NCBI RefSeq assembly: GCF_024539815.1
Contig: NZ_JAHHIU010000109.1
Coordinates: 1-53,471 of the forward strand
Length of the DNA stretch: 53,471 nt
Reading direction: 5' to 3'
Source: Streptomyces hayashii
GTDB lineage: Bacteria; Actinomycetota; Actinomycetes; Streptomycetales; Streptomycetaceae
In this document: positions 23,890-32,506 of the stretch, in pieces
How the letters are laid out: each line of letters starts with the position of its first letter
How positions within the stretch are numbered: position 1 is the stretch's first letter
Made by a program: the position numbers and the translations under genes
Notes under the pieces: generated by a model
What the model saw: the letters and a program-made list of their open reading frames with translations, nothing else
What the model was told of the DNA's origin: nothing
The model's database searches: none

Positions 23890-25089
23890 TCATTCCCCGG
23901 ATCCGTCCCCGTTCGCTGCGTCGAGGATGCCGGGCAGTGCCCGCAGGAACGCCTCCACCTCGTCGTCGCCGAGGTTCAGCGGCGGCATCAGCCGGACGAC
24001 GTCGGGGGCGGGCGCGTTCACCAGGAACCCGGCCTCCTGAGCCGCCTGCCGCACCTGGGGCGCGAGGGGCTCGGTGAGCACGATACCCAGGAGGAGCCCC
24101 GCTCCCCGGACATAATCGATCAACGGATGGCCCGTAGCCGTGATTCCGTCCCGCAACCTCTCGCTCTGCTGCTTGACGTTCTCCAGCAACCCCTCGTTCT
24201 CGATCGTGTCGAGAACGGCGAGTCCTGCGGCGCACGCGACGGGGTTGCCGCCGAACGTCGTCCCGTGCTGGCCGGGCTGCAGCAGCTCCGCGGCCCGCCC
24301 GAAGGCGACGGTCGCGCCCAGCGGCAGTCCGCCGCCGAGGCCCTTCGCCAGCGTCACGACGTCCGGCAGGACGCCCTCGTGGGCCTGGTACTCGAACCAG
24401 TTGCCGGTGCGGCCGACGCCGGTCTGCACCTCGTCCAGGACGAGCAGCGCGCCGGTCGCGGCGGTGATCGCCCGGGCCGCCTTGAGGTAGCCCGCGGGCG
24501 GGACGACGACGCCCAGCTCGCCCTGGACGGGCTCCAGGACGACGAGCGCGGTGTCCTCGGTGACGGCGGCCGCCAGTGCCTGCGCGTCGCCGAACGGCAC
24601 ATGCGTGACGTCGCCGGGCAGCGGCAGGAACGGCTCGCGCTTGCCCTGCTGGCCGGTGAGCGCCAGGGCCCCCATGGTGCGACCGTGGAAGGCGCCCTCG
24701 GTGGCGACGACGTGCGTGCGCCCGGTCAGCCGGCCGATCTTGAAGGCGGCCTCGTTGGCCTCGGCGCCGGAGTTGCAGAAGAAGACCCTGCCGTCCCGTC
24801 CGAAGTGCCGGAGCAGCCGTTCGGCGAGGGCGATCGTCGGCTCGGCCATGAAGAAGTTGGAGATGTGGCCGAGGGAGGCGATCTGCCGGCTCACCGCGTC
24901 CACGACGGCCGGGTGGGCGTGGCCGAGCGCGTTCACCGCGATGCCGCCGACGAAGTCGAGGTACTCCGTGCCGTCGGCGTCCCAGACCCGGCTGCCCGCG
25001 CCGCGCACCAGGGGCAGCAGCGGGGTGCCGTAGTTGTTCATGAACGCGCTCTGCCACCGCGCGGTCAGCTCCTGGTTGGCGTCGCTCAC
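23890..25089 (-). CDS. argD: Acetylornithine aminotransferase
   Basis: The 399-residue PLP enzyme converts N-acetylglutamate semialdehyde to N-acetylornithine. It is a class III aminotransferase with FCNSGAEANEAAFKIGR (104-120) holding the cofactor phosphate, LVLDEVQTGVGRTG (216-229) with the cofactor-binding Asp, and Lys249 in LAKGLGGG forming the Schiff base. The GTG start overlaps the argB stop in GTGA. Confidence 0.95.
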   Translation of the reverse strand: MSDANQELTARWQSAFMNNYGTPLLPLVRGAGSRVWDADGTEYLDFVGGIAVNALGHAHPAVVDAVSRQIASLGHISNFFMAEPTIALAERLLRHFGRDGRVFFCNSGAEANEAAFKIGRLTGRTHVVATEGAFHGRTMGALALTGQQGKREPFLPLPGDVTHVPFGDAQALAAAVTEDTALVVLEPVQGELGVVVPPAGYLKAARAITAATGALLVLDEVQTGVGRTGNWFEYQAHEGVLPDVVTLAKGLGGGLPLGATVAFGRAAELLQPGQHGTTFGGNPVACAAGLAVLDTIENEGLLENVKQQSERLRDGITATGHPLIDYVRGAGLLLGIVLTEPLAPQVRQAAQEAGFLVNAPAPDVVRLMPPLNLGDDEVEAFLRALPGILDAANGDGSGE

Positions 25090-25991
25090 GGCTCCCCCTG
25101 TCCGTCGGGCACGACCATCGTGCCGATTCCCTCGTCGGTGAAGATCTCCAGCAGGATCGAGTGCTGGACCCGCCCGTCGATGACCCGGGCGGTGTTCACG
25201 CCGTTGCGCACGGCGTGCAGGCAGCCCTCCATCTTCGGGACCATGCCGGAGCTCAGGTCCGGCAGCAGCTTCTCCAGCTGCGCGGCCGTGAGGCGGCTGA
25301 TCACCTCGTCGCTGTTCGGCCAGTCCTCGTAGAGTCCCTCGACGTCCGTGAGGACCATGAGGGTCTCGGCGCCCAGAGCAGCAGCGAGTGCCGCAGCCGC
25401 CGTATCAGCATTGACGTTGTAGACATGTCCGTCGTCCTGTGAGCGGGCGATCGACGAGACGACCGGGATGCGACCGTCGGCGAGGAGGGCCTCGATGGCG
25501 CCCGTGTCGATCGCGGTGATCTCGCCGACCCGCCCGATGTCGACCGACTCGCCGTCGATCTCGGGCCGGTGCTTGGTGGCGGTGATGGTGTGGGCGTCCT
25601 CGCCGGTAAGTCCGACGGCGAGGGGCCCGTGCTGGTTGAGCAGGCCGACCAGCTCGCGCTGGACGTGCCCGGCGAGCACCATCCGTACGACGTCCATGGC
25701 GTCCTCGGTGGTGACGCGCAGACCGGCCTTGAACTCGCTGACGATGCCGTGCTTGTCGAGGGCGGCGCTGATCTGCGGGCCGCCGCCGTGCACGACGACC
25801 GGCTTGAGGCCGGCGTGGTGCAGGAAGACGACGTCCTGGGCGAAGGCGGCCTTCAGGTCGTCGTCGATCATGGCGTTGCCGCCGAACTTGATGACGACGG
25901 TCCTGCCGTTGTGGCGGACCAGCCAGGGCAGCGCCTCGATGAGGATCTGGGCCTTGGGAAGCGCGGTGTGCTTGCGGGTCACGTTGCTCAT
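25086..25991 (-). CDS. argB: Acetylglutamate kinase
   Basis: The 301-residue enzyme phosphorylates N-acetylglutamate. It shows VIKFGGNAM (33-41, phosphate-binding Lys35), VVHGGGPQI for substrate binding, and a nucleotide site around NVNADTAA and VEGLYEDWP. The N-terminal helix (about 1-25) is of the kind found in arginine-feedback-inhibited hexameric forms. The ATG at 25991 overlaps the argJ stop in ATGA; the open frame further upstream is the argJ region in another frame. Confidence 0.95.
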   Translation of the reverse strand: MSNVTRKHTALPKAQILIEALPWLVRHNGRTVVIKFGGNAMIDDDLKAAFAQDVVFLHHAGLKPVVVHGGGPQISAALDKHGIVSEFKAGLRVTTEDAMDVVRMVLAGHVQRELVGLLNQHGPLAVGLTGEDAHTITATKHRPEIDGESVDIGRVGEITAIDTGAIEALLADGRIPVVSSIARSQDDGHVYNVNADTAAAALAAALGAETLMVLTDVEGLYEDWPNSDEVISRLTAAQLEKLLPDLSSGMVPKMEGCLHAVRNGVNTARVIDGRVQHSILLEIFTDEGIGTMVVPDGQGEP

Positions 25992-27139
25992 GAGGAGTAG
26001 GCGCTGTTCTCGTGGATGTAGTCGGCGGTCAGGTCGTTGGTCCAGATCGTGGCCGTCTCGGAGCCGGCGGCCAGGTCGGCGACGATGTGCACCTCGCGGT
26101 AGCGCATGTCGACCGTGTCGCGGTCCTCGCCGACGCCGCCGTTCTTGCAGACCCAGACGCCGTTGATGGCGACGTTCAGCCGGTCCGGCTCGAAGACGGC
26201 CCCGGTCGTGCCGATCGCGGAGAGCACGCGGCCCCAGTTGGGGTCCTCGCCGTGGATCGCGCACTTGAGGAGGTTGTTGCGGGCGATGGAGCGGCCCACC
26301 TCGACGGCGTCGTCCTCGCTGGCCGCGCCCACCACCTCGACCCTGATGTCCTTGCTGGCGCCCTCGGCGTCGCGGATGAGCTGCTGACCGAGGTCGTCGC
26401 AGACGGCGCGCACGGCGGCGGCGAACTCCTCGTACCCGGGGGTGACCTCGGAGGCGCCCGAGGCGAGCAGCAGCACGGTGTCGTTGGTGGACATGCAGCC
26501 GTCGGAGTCGACCCGGTCGAAGGTGACCGCGGTGGCGGCGCGCAGCGCCCGGTCCAGGGTCGCGCTGTCGACGTCGGCGTCGGTGGTGAGGACGACCAGC
26601 ATGGTGGCGAGGCCGGGGGCGAGCATGCCCGCGCCCTTGGCCATGCCGCCGACGGTCCAGCCCTCGCCCTGGGCCACGGACGTCTTGTGGACGGTGTCGG
26701 TGGTCTTGATGGCGATGGCGGCCTTCTCGCCGCCGTGCTCGGACAGCTCCGCGGCGGCGGTCTCGACGCCCGGCAGCAGCCTGTCCATCGGCAGCAGGAC
26801 GCCGATGAGGCCGGTGGAGGCGACGGCGACCTCGGCCGCGTTGTGCCCGAGGACGTCCGCCGCCTTCTCGGCGGTCGCGTGGGTGTCCTGGAAGCCCTTC
26901 GGTCCCGTACAGGCGTTGGCGCCGCCGGAGTTGAGGACCACCGCGGTCACCCGGCCGCCCTTGAGGACCTGCTCGGACCACAGGACGGGTGCGGCCTTGA
27001 CGCGGTTGGAGGTGAAGACGCCCGCGGCCGCTCGGCGGGGCCCGGTGTTGACCACGAGGGCCAGGTCCGGGTTGCCGTTCTGCTTGATCCCGGCGGCGAT
27101 GCCCGCCGCCGTGAATCCCTTGGCTGCCGTGACGCTCAC
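25988..27139 (-). CDS. argJ: Glutamate N-acetyltransferase / amino-acid acetyltransferase
   Basis: The 383-residue enzyme moves the acetyl group from acetylornithine to glutamate, and many members also use acetyl-CoA. It is an autoprocessing protein cleaved before the Thr of LATML (Thr179), which becomes the nucleophile. STNDTVLLLASG and the C-terminal ENSAYSS are typical. The GTG at 27139 overlaps the argC stop in GTGA. Its presence means the cyclic, acetyl-recycling arginine pathway, with no argE needed. Confidence 0.95.
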   Translation of the reverse strand: MSVTAAKGFTAAGIAAGIKQNGNPDLALVVNTGPRRAAAGVFTSNRVKAAPVLWSEQVLKGGRVTAVVLNSGGANACTGPKGFQDTHATAEKAADVLGHNAAEVAVASTGLIGVLLPMDRLLPGVETAAAELSEHGGEKAAIAIKTTDTVHKTSVAQGEGWTVGGMAKGAGMLAPGLATMLVVLTTDADVDSATLDRALRAATAVTFDRVDSDGCMSTNDTVLLLASGASEVTPGYEEFAAAVRAVCDDLGQQLIRDAEGASKDIRVEVVGAASEDDAVEVGRSIARNNLLKCAIHGEDPNWGRVLSAIGTTGAVFEPDRLNVAINGVWVCKNGGVGEDRDTVDMRYREVHIVADLAAGSETATIWTNDLTADYIHENSAYSS

Positions 27140-28164
27140 GGTGCGACTCCGATCGTGGAAAGCCCGGTGCTCTCGTCGAGTCCGAGGGCGATGTTCATGC
27201 TCTGCAGGGCGCCGCCCGCGGTGCCCTTGGTGAGGTTGTCGATGGCGCTGACGGCGATGATGCGGCCCGCGGCCTCGTCGTACGCGACCTGCACCTGAAC
27301 GGCGTTGGAACCGTAGACGGACGCCGTGGCGGGCCACTGCCCCTCGGGGAGGAGGTGGACGAACGGCTCGTCGGCGAAGGCCTTGGCGTAGACGGCGCGC
27401 ACGGCGTCGGCGCCGACGCCCGGCCGGGCCTTGGCGCTGCACGTGGCGAGGATGCCGCGGGACATCGGCGCGAGGGTCGGCGTGAAGGAGACGGTGACCG
27501 GCTCGCCCGCCGCCGCGCTGAGGTTCTGGATCATCTCGGGGGTGTGCCGGTGGACGCCGCCGACGCCGTACGGCGACATGGAGCCCATGACCTCGGAGCC
27601 CAGCAGATGCGTCCTGGCCGCCTTGCCCGCGCCGGAGGTGCCGGAGGCGGCGACGATCACGGCCTCGCTCTCGGCGATCGCGGCGGCGTACGCGGGGAAC
27701 AGGGCCAGCGAGACGGCCGTGGGGTAGCAACCGGGGACCGCGATGCGCTTGGACCCCTCCAGCGCGGCGCGGCCGCCTGGCAGTTCGGGGAGGCCGTAGG
27801 GCCACGTCCCGGCGTGCGCGGAGCCGTAGAACCTCTCCCAGTCGGCCGGGTCCGCCAGCCGGAAGTCGGCGCCCATGTCGACGACGAGGACGTCCGGGCC
27901 GAGCTGCTCGGCAACGGCGGCGGACTGGCCGTGCGGGAGAGCCAGGAACACGACGTCGTGTCCGGCGAGCACCTCGGGGGAGGTCTCCTGCAGCACGCGG
28001 TCGGCCAGCGGCAGCAGGTGCGGCTGGAGAGCGCCCAGCTTCTGACCGGCGTTGGAATGGCCGGTCAGGGCGCCGATCTCGATCTCGGGGTGGGCAAGGA
28101 GCAGGCGCAGCAGCTCTCCGCCCGCGTACCCGCTCGCTCCGGCCACCGCCGCACGTACCACCAT
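27136..28164 (-). CDS. argC: N-acetyl-gamma-glutamyl-phosphate reductase
   Basis: The 342-residue NADPH-dependent enzyme makes N-acetylglutamate semialdehyde. The N-terminal GASGYAGGELLRLL (9-22) binds the cofactor, and Cys146 in VPGCYPTA is the catalytic residue. It has a strong GGAGGAGGA ribosome binding site and is first in the operon argC-J-B-D-R. ARG-box-like half-sites lie 18-53 bases upstream. Confidence 0.96.
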   Translation of the reverse strand: MVVRAAVAGASGYAGGELLRLLLAHPEIEIGALTGHSNAGQKLGALQPHLLPLADRVLQETSPEVLAGHDVVFLALPHGQSAAVAEQLGPDVLVVDMGADFRLADPADWERFYGSAHAGTWPYGLPELPGGRAALEGSKRIAVPGCYPTAVSLALFPAYAAAIAESEAVIVAASGTSGAGKAARTHLLGSEVMGSMSPYGVGGVHRHTPEMIQNLSAAAGEPVTVSFTPTLAPMSRGILATCSAKARPGVGADAVRAVYAKAFADEPFVHLLPEGQWPATASVYGSNAVQVQVAYDEAAGRIIAVSAIDNLTKGTAGGALQSMNIALGLDESTGLSTIGVAP

Positions 28165-28181
28165 GACTCCTCCTCCTGGAT

Positions 28182-28217
28182 GGCATGACTATACGTATCG
28201 ATGCACGTTTATGCAAT
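28182..28217 (-). promoter_or_regulatory. ARG-box-like operator upstream of argC
   Basis: On the minus strand it reads TTGCATAAACGTGCATCG and then ATACGTATAGTCATGCC, two adjacent AT-richer boxes with TGCATA/TGCAT half-sites in very GC-rich surroundings. They match the sequence upstream of argH in motif and position, as expected for ArgR binding. Confidence 0.7.
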
Positions 28218-28254
28218 CTCCAGGAGTCGCGGGACCTCCGTCCGCGCGGAGCGC

Positions 28255-28293
28255 GCCGACGGGCGTGAGCGGCGGCCGCCCACGCCCGTCGGC
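28255..28293 (-). terminator. Hairpin terminator after the GH51 gene
   Basis: GCCGACGGGCGTG (28255-28267) pairs perfectly with CACGCCCGTCGGC (28281-28293), a 13-bp stem just beyond the GH51 stop and upstream of the argC promoter. Confidence 0.75.
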
Positions 28294-28300
28294 CGGGCCT

Positions 28301-30784
28301 CTACCTCTGTCTGATCCGCAGGAAGGTGATCGAGTTCGCGGGGAAGGTGTAGGTGAACTTCCCGGCGACCGCGGTGAGCGTGGAGGTCACCGGCGCGACC
28401 GTGGTCGCGGTCTCCGAGTTGACCGCGTCCGGCGCGGCCGCCAGCGTGGTCACCCGGGCCCTGGACGCGACCTTCGCCCCGCCCAGGTCGATCGCCGTGC
28501 GGGCGTCGGCGGACTGGGCGTTGACGACCTTGACGATCAGGTCGCCGGTCCTGGTGTCCTCGGTGACGACCTGGCGGAACGGCTCGGCGGGCTTGTCGTC
28601 GGTGAAGCTGCCCCACTCCTGGCCGTCGAGGTAGAGGGTGACCTGGCGGCCCCGCACCTCGACGTGGACGTCGTAGGCGCGGCCCGTCTCGACGGACCCG
28701 GGCTTGGAGATCAGGGTGGACTTGCCGCCGTCCACGGCCTGCTCGACGGCGGACTGGGTGTTGTTCCAGCCGCCCAGGTTCCACCAGTAGTAGTTGCCGG
28801 TGTCCTTGACGCCGAACGCGACGAGGAAGCCCTCCTTGCCGGACTTCTTGGTGGCCTTCACCCGCAGGTCGTAGTCGTGCCAGGCGGCGTCACCGGCCGA
28901 GACCATGGTGTTCTCGGCGGCGGTGTCGCTCTGCACGTACTGCCCGTCCTGGAGCGACCAGCTGCCGCCGCCGGTGTGCGTCCACTTCGAGGCGTCGCCG
29001 GAGAAGTCGTCGCTCAGCAGTGTGGCGCCGTCCGCGCCGGTCACCTGTACGTCGTCGTAGGCCGCGCCGGTCGCCCAGGTGGAGAGGCCGACGGCGCCTG
29101 CGATCGGGCCCTGGAGGGACGGGGTGCCGGTGGCCGTCGACGGGACGACGCGGTCGCCCACGTTGGTCATGAACAGCTTCTGCACCTCGTAGTTGGCGGA
29201 GTTCCAGGAGGCGTGGTTGTTGAACCACACCAGGTCCGGACGCCATTGCACGTAGCCCTCGTTGGCGAAGAGCGGGGCGTAGGAGGCGAGCTTGACGACG
29301 TCGGCGTTGCGCTCCAGGCCGGTCATGTACGCGGCTTCGGCCAGCCCGTTCTTGAAGGCGTTGCCCTGGGAGGCGTACTCGCCGAGGAAGACCTTGGGGC
29401 CGCCGCGGTCGTAGGAGTCGTAGCGGTCGTTGTTCTGCAGGAACCACTGCGGGCTGTTGTAGTAGTGCTCGTCGACCATGTCGACCTTGGCGTCTCGGTT
29501 GAGCTGCCAGGCCGTGTCGAAGGTCGAACCGGAGTCGTCGGGGCCGGAGTTGGAGATGACGGTGACGTCCGGGTACTTCGCCTCGACGGCGGCGCGGAAC
29601 TCCTTGAAGCGGGCGAGGAACTCGACGGGGAGGTTCTCCTCGTTGCCGACCTCGATGTGCGTGAGGTGGAAGGGCCGGGGGTGGCCCATCCGGGCGCGCT
29701 TGCGGCCCCAGGTCGAGGTCACCGGCCCGTTGGCGAACTCGATCAGGTCGAGGGTGTCCTGGACGTGCCGCTTGAGCAGCGCGTCGTCCACGACGGCCCG
29801 GTTCTGCCCGCAGCCGGTCACCAGGGCGGGGACGACCGGCAGCGGCATCGCGCCGACGTCCTCCGCGAGGCGGAAGTACTCGTAGTAGCCCAGTCCGTAA
29901 CTCTGGTTGTAGCCCCAGAAGTTGGCGTTGGTGGCCCGCTCCTCGACGGGTCCGACGGTGTCCTTCCACTGGTAGGAGCGGGCACGCTGCCAGCCGGAGG
30001 CCTCGCTGTAGTCCTGCATCGAGCCGGTGTTGACCAGGCAGCCGCCGGGGAAGCGCACGAAACCCGGCTTCAGGGCGGCGATCTTCTCGGCGAGGTCCTT
30101 GCGCAGACCGTTCGGCTCGTGCTTGTAGGTGTCGCGGGGGAACAGGGACACCATGTCGAGGGCGGCCGCGCCGGAGGAGGCGACGGTCAGCCGGCCCTCA
30201 CTGCTCGTGCGGGCGGCCGTCAGGGTCGCCCGGTACTGCGCCCAGCCGCCCGCGCGCACGGCGACCCTGCGGGCCGTGGCGAGCGTGCCGCCGGCGTCCT
30301 GGAGGCTCACGGTGAGCGTGCCGCCGCGCTCGGCGCGGGCCCAGACCGAGAAGTCGTACCTCTTGCCCTGCTCGACCCGGACGCCGGTGTTGTAGCCGGA
30401 GTTGGTGACGGACGAACCGGCGTCCAGGGAGAGATAGGAGCGGTTGCGGTCGTTCAGGCGTCCGGCGTCGTCGAGGACCCGGGCGCCGCCCTCGACCGTC
30501 CAGGAGGTCAGCGGGGTGTACGACCGGTTGTCGACCGTCGTGTACTCGAAGGATCTGTTCTGCACGAGTTCCGCGTACAGACCGCCGTCGGCCGCCCGGT
30601 TGATGTCCTCGAAGAAGACGCCGTACATCGTGTCGTCGATCTTCGCGCCCTTGGCGGCGGGGTGGACGGCGATGGCGTAGTCGGTGGTGTCGGCGGCCTG
30701 CGCGGGGGCCGGGACGAGTCCCGCGGCCAGCAGTAGGGCGCTCGCGCCGAGACCGAGTCTCAGTCGGGTGGTGCTGCGTGACAT
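28301..30784 (-). CDS. Secreted GH51 alpha-L-arabinofuranosidase
   Basis: The 827-residue exported glycosidase removes arabinose side chains from plant polysaccharides. A signal peptide ends near Ala30. A carbohydrate-binding-like beta domain (about 95-215) is inserted before the catalytic barrel. The acid/base is Glu382 in HIEVGNEEN and the nucleophile is Glu469 in FLGEYAS, both standard for GH51. A second, concanavalin-like domain (about 600-740, LLSDDFSGDASKWTHTGG) precedes the final beta domain. A near-perfect palindrome 29 bases upstream suggests substrate-specific repression. Confidence 0.92.
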   Translation of the reverse strand: MSRSTTRLRLGLGASALLLAAGLVPAPAQAADTTDYAIAVHPAAKGAKIDDTMYGVFFEDINRAADGGLYAELVQNRSFEYTTVDNRSYTPLTSWTVEGGARVLDDAGRLNDRNRSYLSLDAGSSVTNSGYNTGVRVEQGKRYDFSVWARAERGGTLTVSLQDAGGTLATARRVAVRAGGWAQYRATLTAARTSSEGRLTVASSGAAALDMVSLFPRDTYKHEPNGLRKDLAEKIAALKPGFVRFPGGCLVNTGSMQDYSEASGWQRARSYQWKDTVGPVEERATNANFWGYNQSYGLGYYEYFRLAEDVGAMPLPVVPALVTGCGQNRAVVDDALLKRHVQDTLDLIEFANGPVTSTWGRKRARMGHPRPFHLTHIEVGNEENLPVEFLARFKEFRAAVEAKYPDVTVISNSGPDDSGSTFDTAWQLNRDAKVDMVDEHYYNSPQWFLQNNDRYDSYDRGGPKVFLGEYASQGNAFKNGLAEAAYMTGLERNADVVKLASYAPLFANEGYVQWRPDLVWFNNHASWNSANYEVQKLFMTNVGDRVVPSTATGTPSLQGPIAGAVGLSTWATGAAYDDVQVTGADGATLLSDDFSGDASKWTHTGGGSWSLQDGQYVQSDTAAENTMVSAGDAAWHDYDLRVKATKKSGKEGFLVAFGVKDTGNYYWWNLGGWNNTQSAVEQAVDGGKSTLISKPGSVETGRAYDVHVEVRGRQVTLYLDGQEWGSFTDDKPAEPFRQVVTEDTRTGDLIVKVVNAQSADARTAIDLGGAKVASRARVTTLAAAPDAVNSETATTVAPVTSTLTAVAGKFTYTFPANSITFLRIRQR

Positions 30785-30812
30785 GAATGCTCCGAGGCTC
30801 TGTGTTCACAAA

Positions 30813-30830
30813 TGTTCGACATGTCGGACA
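30813..30830. promoter_or_regulatory. Palindromic operator upstream of the GH51 gene
   Basis: TGTTCGACATGTCGGACA is an 18-base palindrome with one mismatched pair, lying 29 bases before the GH51 start. Such sites are typical of LacI or GntR family sugar-responsive repressors; no regulator gene adjoins. Confidence 0.6.
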
Positions 30831-30919
30831 CTGATCAGCGCTTCGAACGGCAAGATAGGGAGGGGGCCGGAGAGCGTCAATGGGTCGCGCGGCAGCGGAA
30901 GTTTCGGGAGTGAACGGCG

Positions 30920-31363
30920 ATGGGCGGGTTCTGGCCAGTCTCCGACGTGCTGGCCCACCTGGCCGGGGACTGGCGGACGGAGCGGTCCGTGACGGACCTC
31001 GCGAGCGGTGAGACGGGCACGTTCACGGGGGCCACCGTCTTCCGGCCGCTCGACGAGGCGGGGCTGCTGCAACTGGAGACCGGCACGTTCACCTGGCGGG
31101 GCGTCGCCCGGCCCGCCGAGCGCACACTGCGCCTGCTGCCGGGCCCGGCGCCCGGCACGGCCGACGTCCGGTTCGCCGACGGCCGCCCCTTCCACGGACT
31201 GGACCTGACGACCGGACGGCACACGGCCGACCACCCCTGCGCGGCGGACCTCTACCGGGGCGAGTTCACCGTCTGGGACGCGGATCGCCTGCGGACGGTG
31301 TGGCGGGTGCGCGGCCCGGCCAAGGACCTGCTGCTGACCACGGACTACGCGCGCGTCGGCTGA
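30920..31363 (+). CDS. DUF6314 family protein
   Basis: The 147-residue protein looks like a small lipocalin/FABP-like beta barrel. It has a start block of the kind VLAHLAGDWRTERSV, repeated Thr-Phe strands (GTFTGATVFRPL, ETGTFTWRGVA) and a final WRVRGPAKDLLLTTDY. I associate this pattern with DUF6314, function unknown. GGAGTGAACGGCG lies before the ATG. Its end overlaps the convergent phosphatase-like gene by 19 bases. Confidence 0.75.
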   Translation: MGGFWPVSDVLAHLAGDWRTERSVTDLASGETGTFTGATVFRPLDEAGLLQLETGTFTWRGVARPAERTLRLLPGPAPGTADVRFADGRPFHGLDLTTGRHTADHPCAADLYRGEFTVWDADRLRTVWRVRGPAKDLLLTTDYARVG

Positions 31364-31938
31364 GCGGTCACCCCTTCGAGACGCAGGTTCCACCGCCCGC
31401 CCCGGCCGGTCACGGTCGTCGTCGACAGCGGGCGCACGTCGATGTTCCAGTAGGTCGCCGGGGGCGCCTTGAGCGCGTAGACGACGGCGGCACGGATCAC
31501 GCTGGGCTCGGCGACCGCCACGATCTTGTCGCCGTCGCCGATCGGCCGGGTGTCGAGCCAGTCGCCGACCCGCGTAACGAAGTCGAGCAGGGACTCGCCG
31601 CCGTGCGGGGTCGCCAGCGGGTCGGCCAGCCAGGCGTCCACCGCCTGCGGCTCGCGGGCCATCGCCTCACCGAGGGTGAGGCCCCGCCAGCGGCCCATGT
31701 CGCAGTCCCGCAGCGCGAGCTGCACCAGGGGCGCGTACCCGAGGGCGTCGCCGGTCGCACGGCTGCGCGGGGTGGGCGAGCAGTACCGCAGCCCGGCGGC
31801 GGCCAGCGGCAGGAGGTCGGGGACCGCCCGCTGCACCTCGTCCCAGCCCGGCTGGTCCAGCGGGCGGTCGTCCTCGAAGCGTTCCGCGAGCAGCGAGGAG
31901 CTGCGAGCGGCGGCGACGAACGTGACCCGAAGTGGCAT
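31345..31938 (-). CDS. Histidine-phosphatase-fold protein lacking the catalytic histidines
   Basis: The 197-residue protein keeps phosphoglycerate-mutase family landmarks: CSPTPRSRATGDALG, the DMGRWRGLTLGEAM segment, and PHGGES. The N-terminal RHG, which carries the phosphorylated His, is replaced by AAR (FVAAARSSS). The second catalytic His region reads AVAEPSVIR where S/T-H-G-G-V-I-R is usual. It is therefore probably not a classical phosphatase. It is third in a leftward series after the MocR regulator and a GNAT. Confidence 0.78.
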   Translation of the reverse strand: MPLRVTFVAAARSSSLLAERFEDDRPLDQPGWDEVQRAVPDLLPLAAAGLRYCSPTPRSRATGDALGYAPLVQLALRDCDMGRWRGLTLGEAMAREPQAVDAWLADPLATPHGGESLLDFVTRVGDWLDTRPIGDGDKIVAVAEPSVIRAAVVYALKAPPATYWNIDVRPLSTTTVTGRGGRWNLRLEGVTAQPTRA

Positions 31939-32042
31939 GCGGTGATGGTGAGCCGCCGAAGTGCGCAGGTCAAGGGGCGTTACCTGCTAGTTGTCACGAC
32001 TGCGCCAAACCTTGGCGGAAGTCCTGGACACGACAGGGCAAG

Positions 32043-32480
32043 TCACTCGAAAACGTGCGCCATCCAACGGTCGGGCGCGGCGAGCGGCCGAAAACCGGCC
32101 TTCTCGTACACGCCGTGCGCGTCGTGTGTGGCGAGCAGGATGCGGCGCAGCCCGTACGGCCCGAGGTGGTCCCGCACCGCCACGGCCATGGCCGTGCCGA
32201 TCCCCTTGCCGCGCACGGCGGGGTCCACGTACACATCGCACAGCCAGGCGAAGGTGGCGTGGTCGGTGACCACCCGGGCGTAGGCGACCTGCTCCCCGGA
32301 CGCCGTGTCGTACACCCCGAAGTTGAGCGAGCCCGCGACCGCCCGCTCGTGTCTGTCCAGGGTCCGCCCGATCGCCCAGTACGCGTCGGACGACAGCCAT
32401 CGGTGCACGCGTCCGACGTCGATGCGGTCGGGGTCGGCGGAGATCTCGTAGCCGTCGGGGAGGCCGGAATCGTCGGTCAT
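32043..32480 (-). CDS. GNAT family N-acetyltransferase
   Basis: The 145-residue protein has a compact GNAT fold: WLSSDAYWAIGRTLDRHERAVAGS at the N-terminus, DVYVDPAVRGKGIGTAMA with the RGKGIG acetyl-CoA loop, and HGVYEKAGFRPL near the end. GAGGATCC lies before the ATG at 32480. It follows the MocR gene by 26 bases and may be co-transcribed. Substrate unknown. Confidence 0.85.
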   Translation of the reverse strand: MTDDSGLPDGYEISADPDRIDVGRVHRWLSSDAYWAIGRTLDRHERAVAGSLNFGVYDTASGEQVAYARVVTDHATFAWLCDVYVDPAVRGKGIGTAMAVAVRDHLGPYGLRRILLATHDAHGVYEKAGFRPLAAPDRWMAHVFE

Positions 32481-32506
32481 GGCGGGATCCTCACAGCGCG
32501 AGGACG

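Noticed and set aside
28052..30736. 894-codon plus-strand open frame opposite the GH51 gene
   Set aside because: It is the antisense shadow of the GH51 gene in high-GC DNA; its translation is Val/Gly/Asp repeats without a domain.
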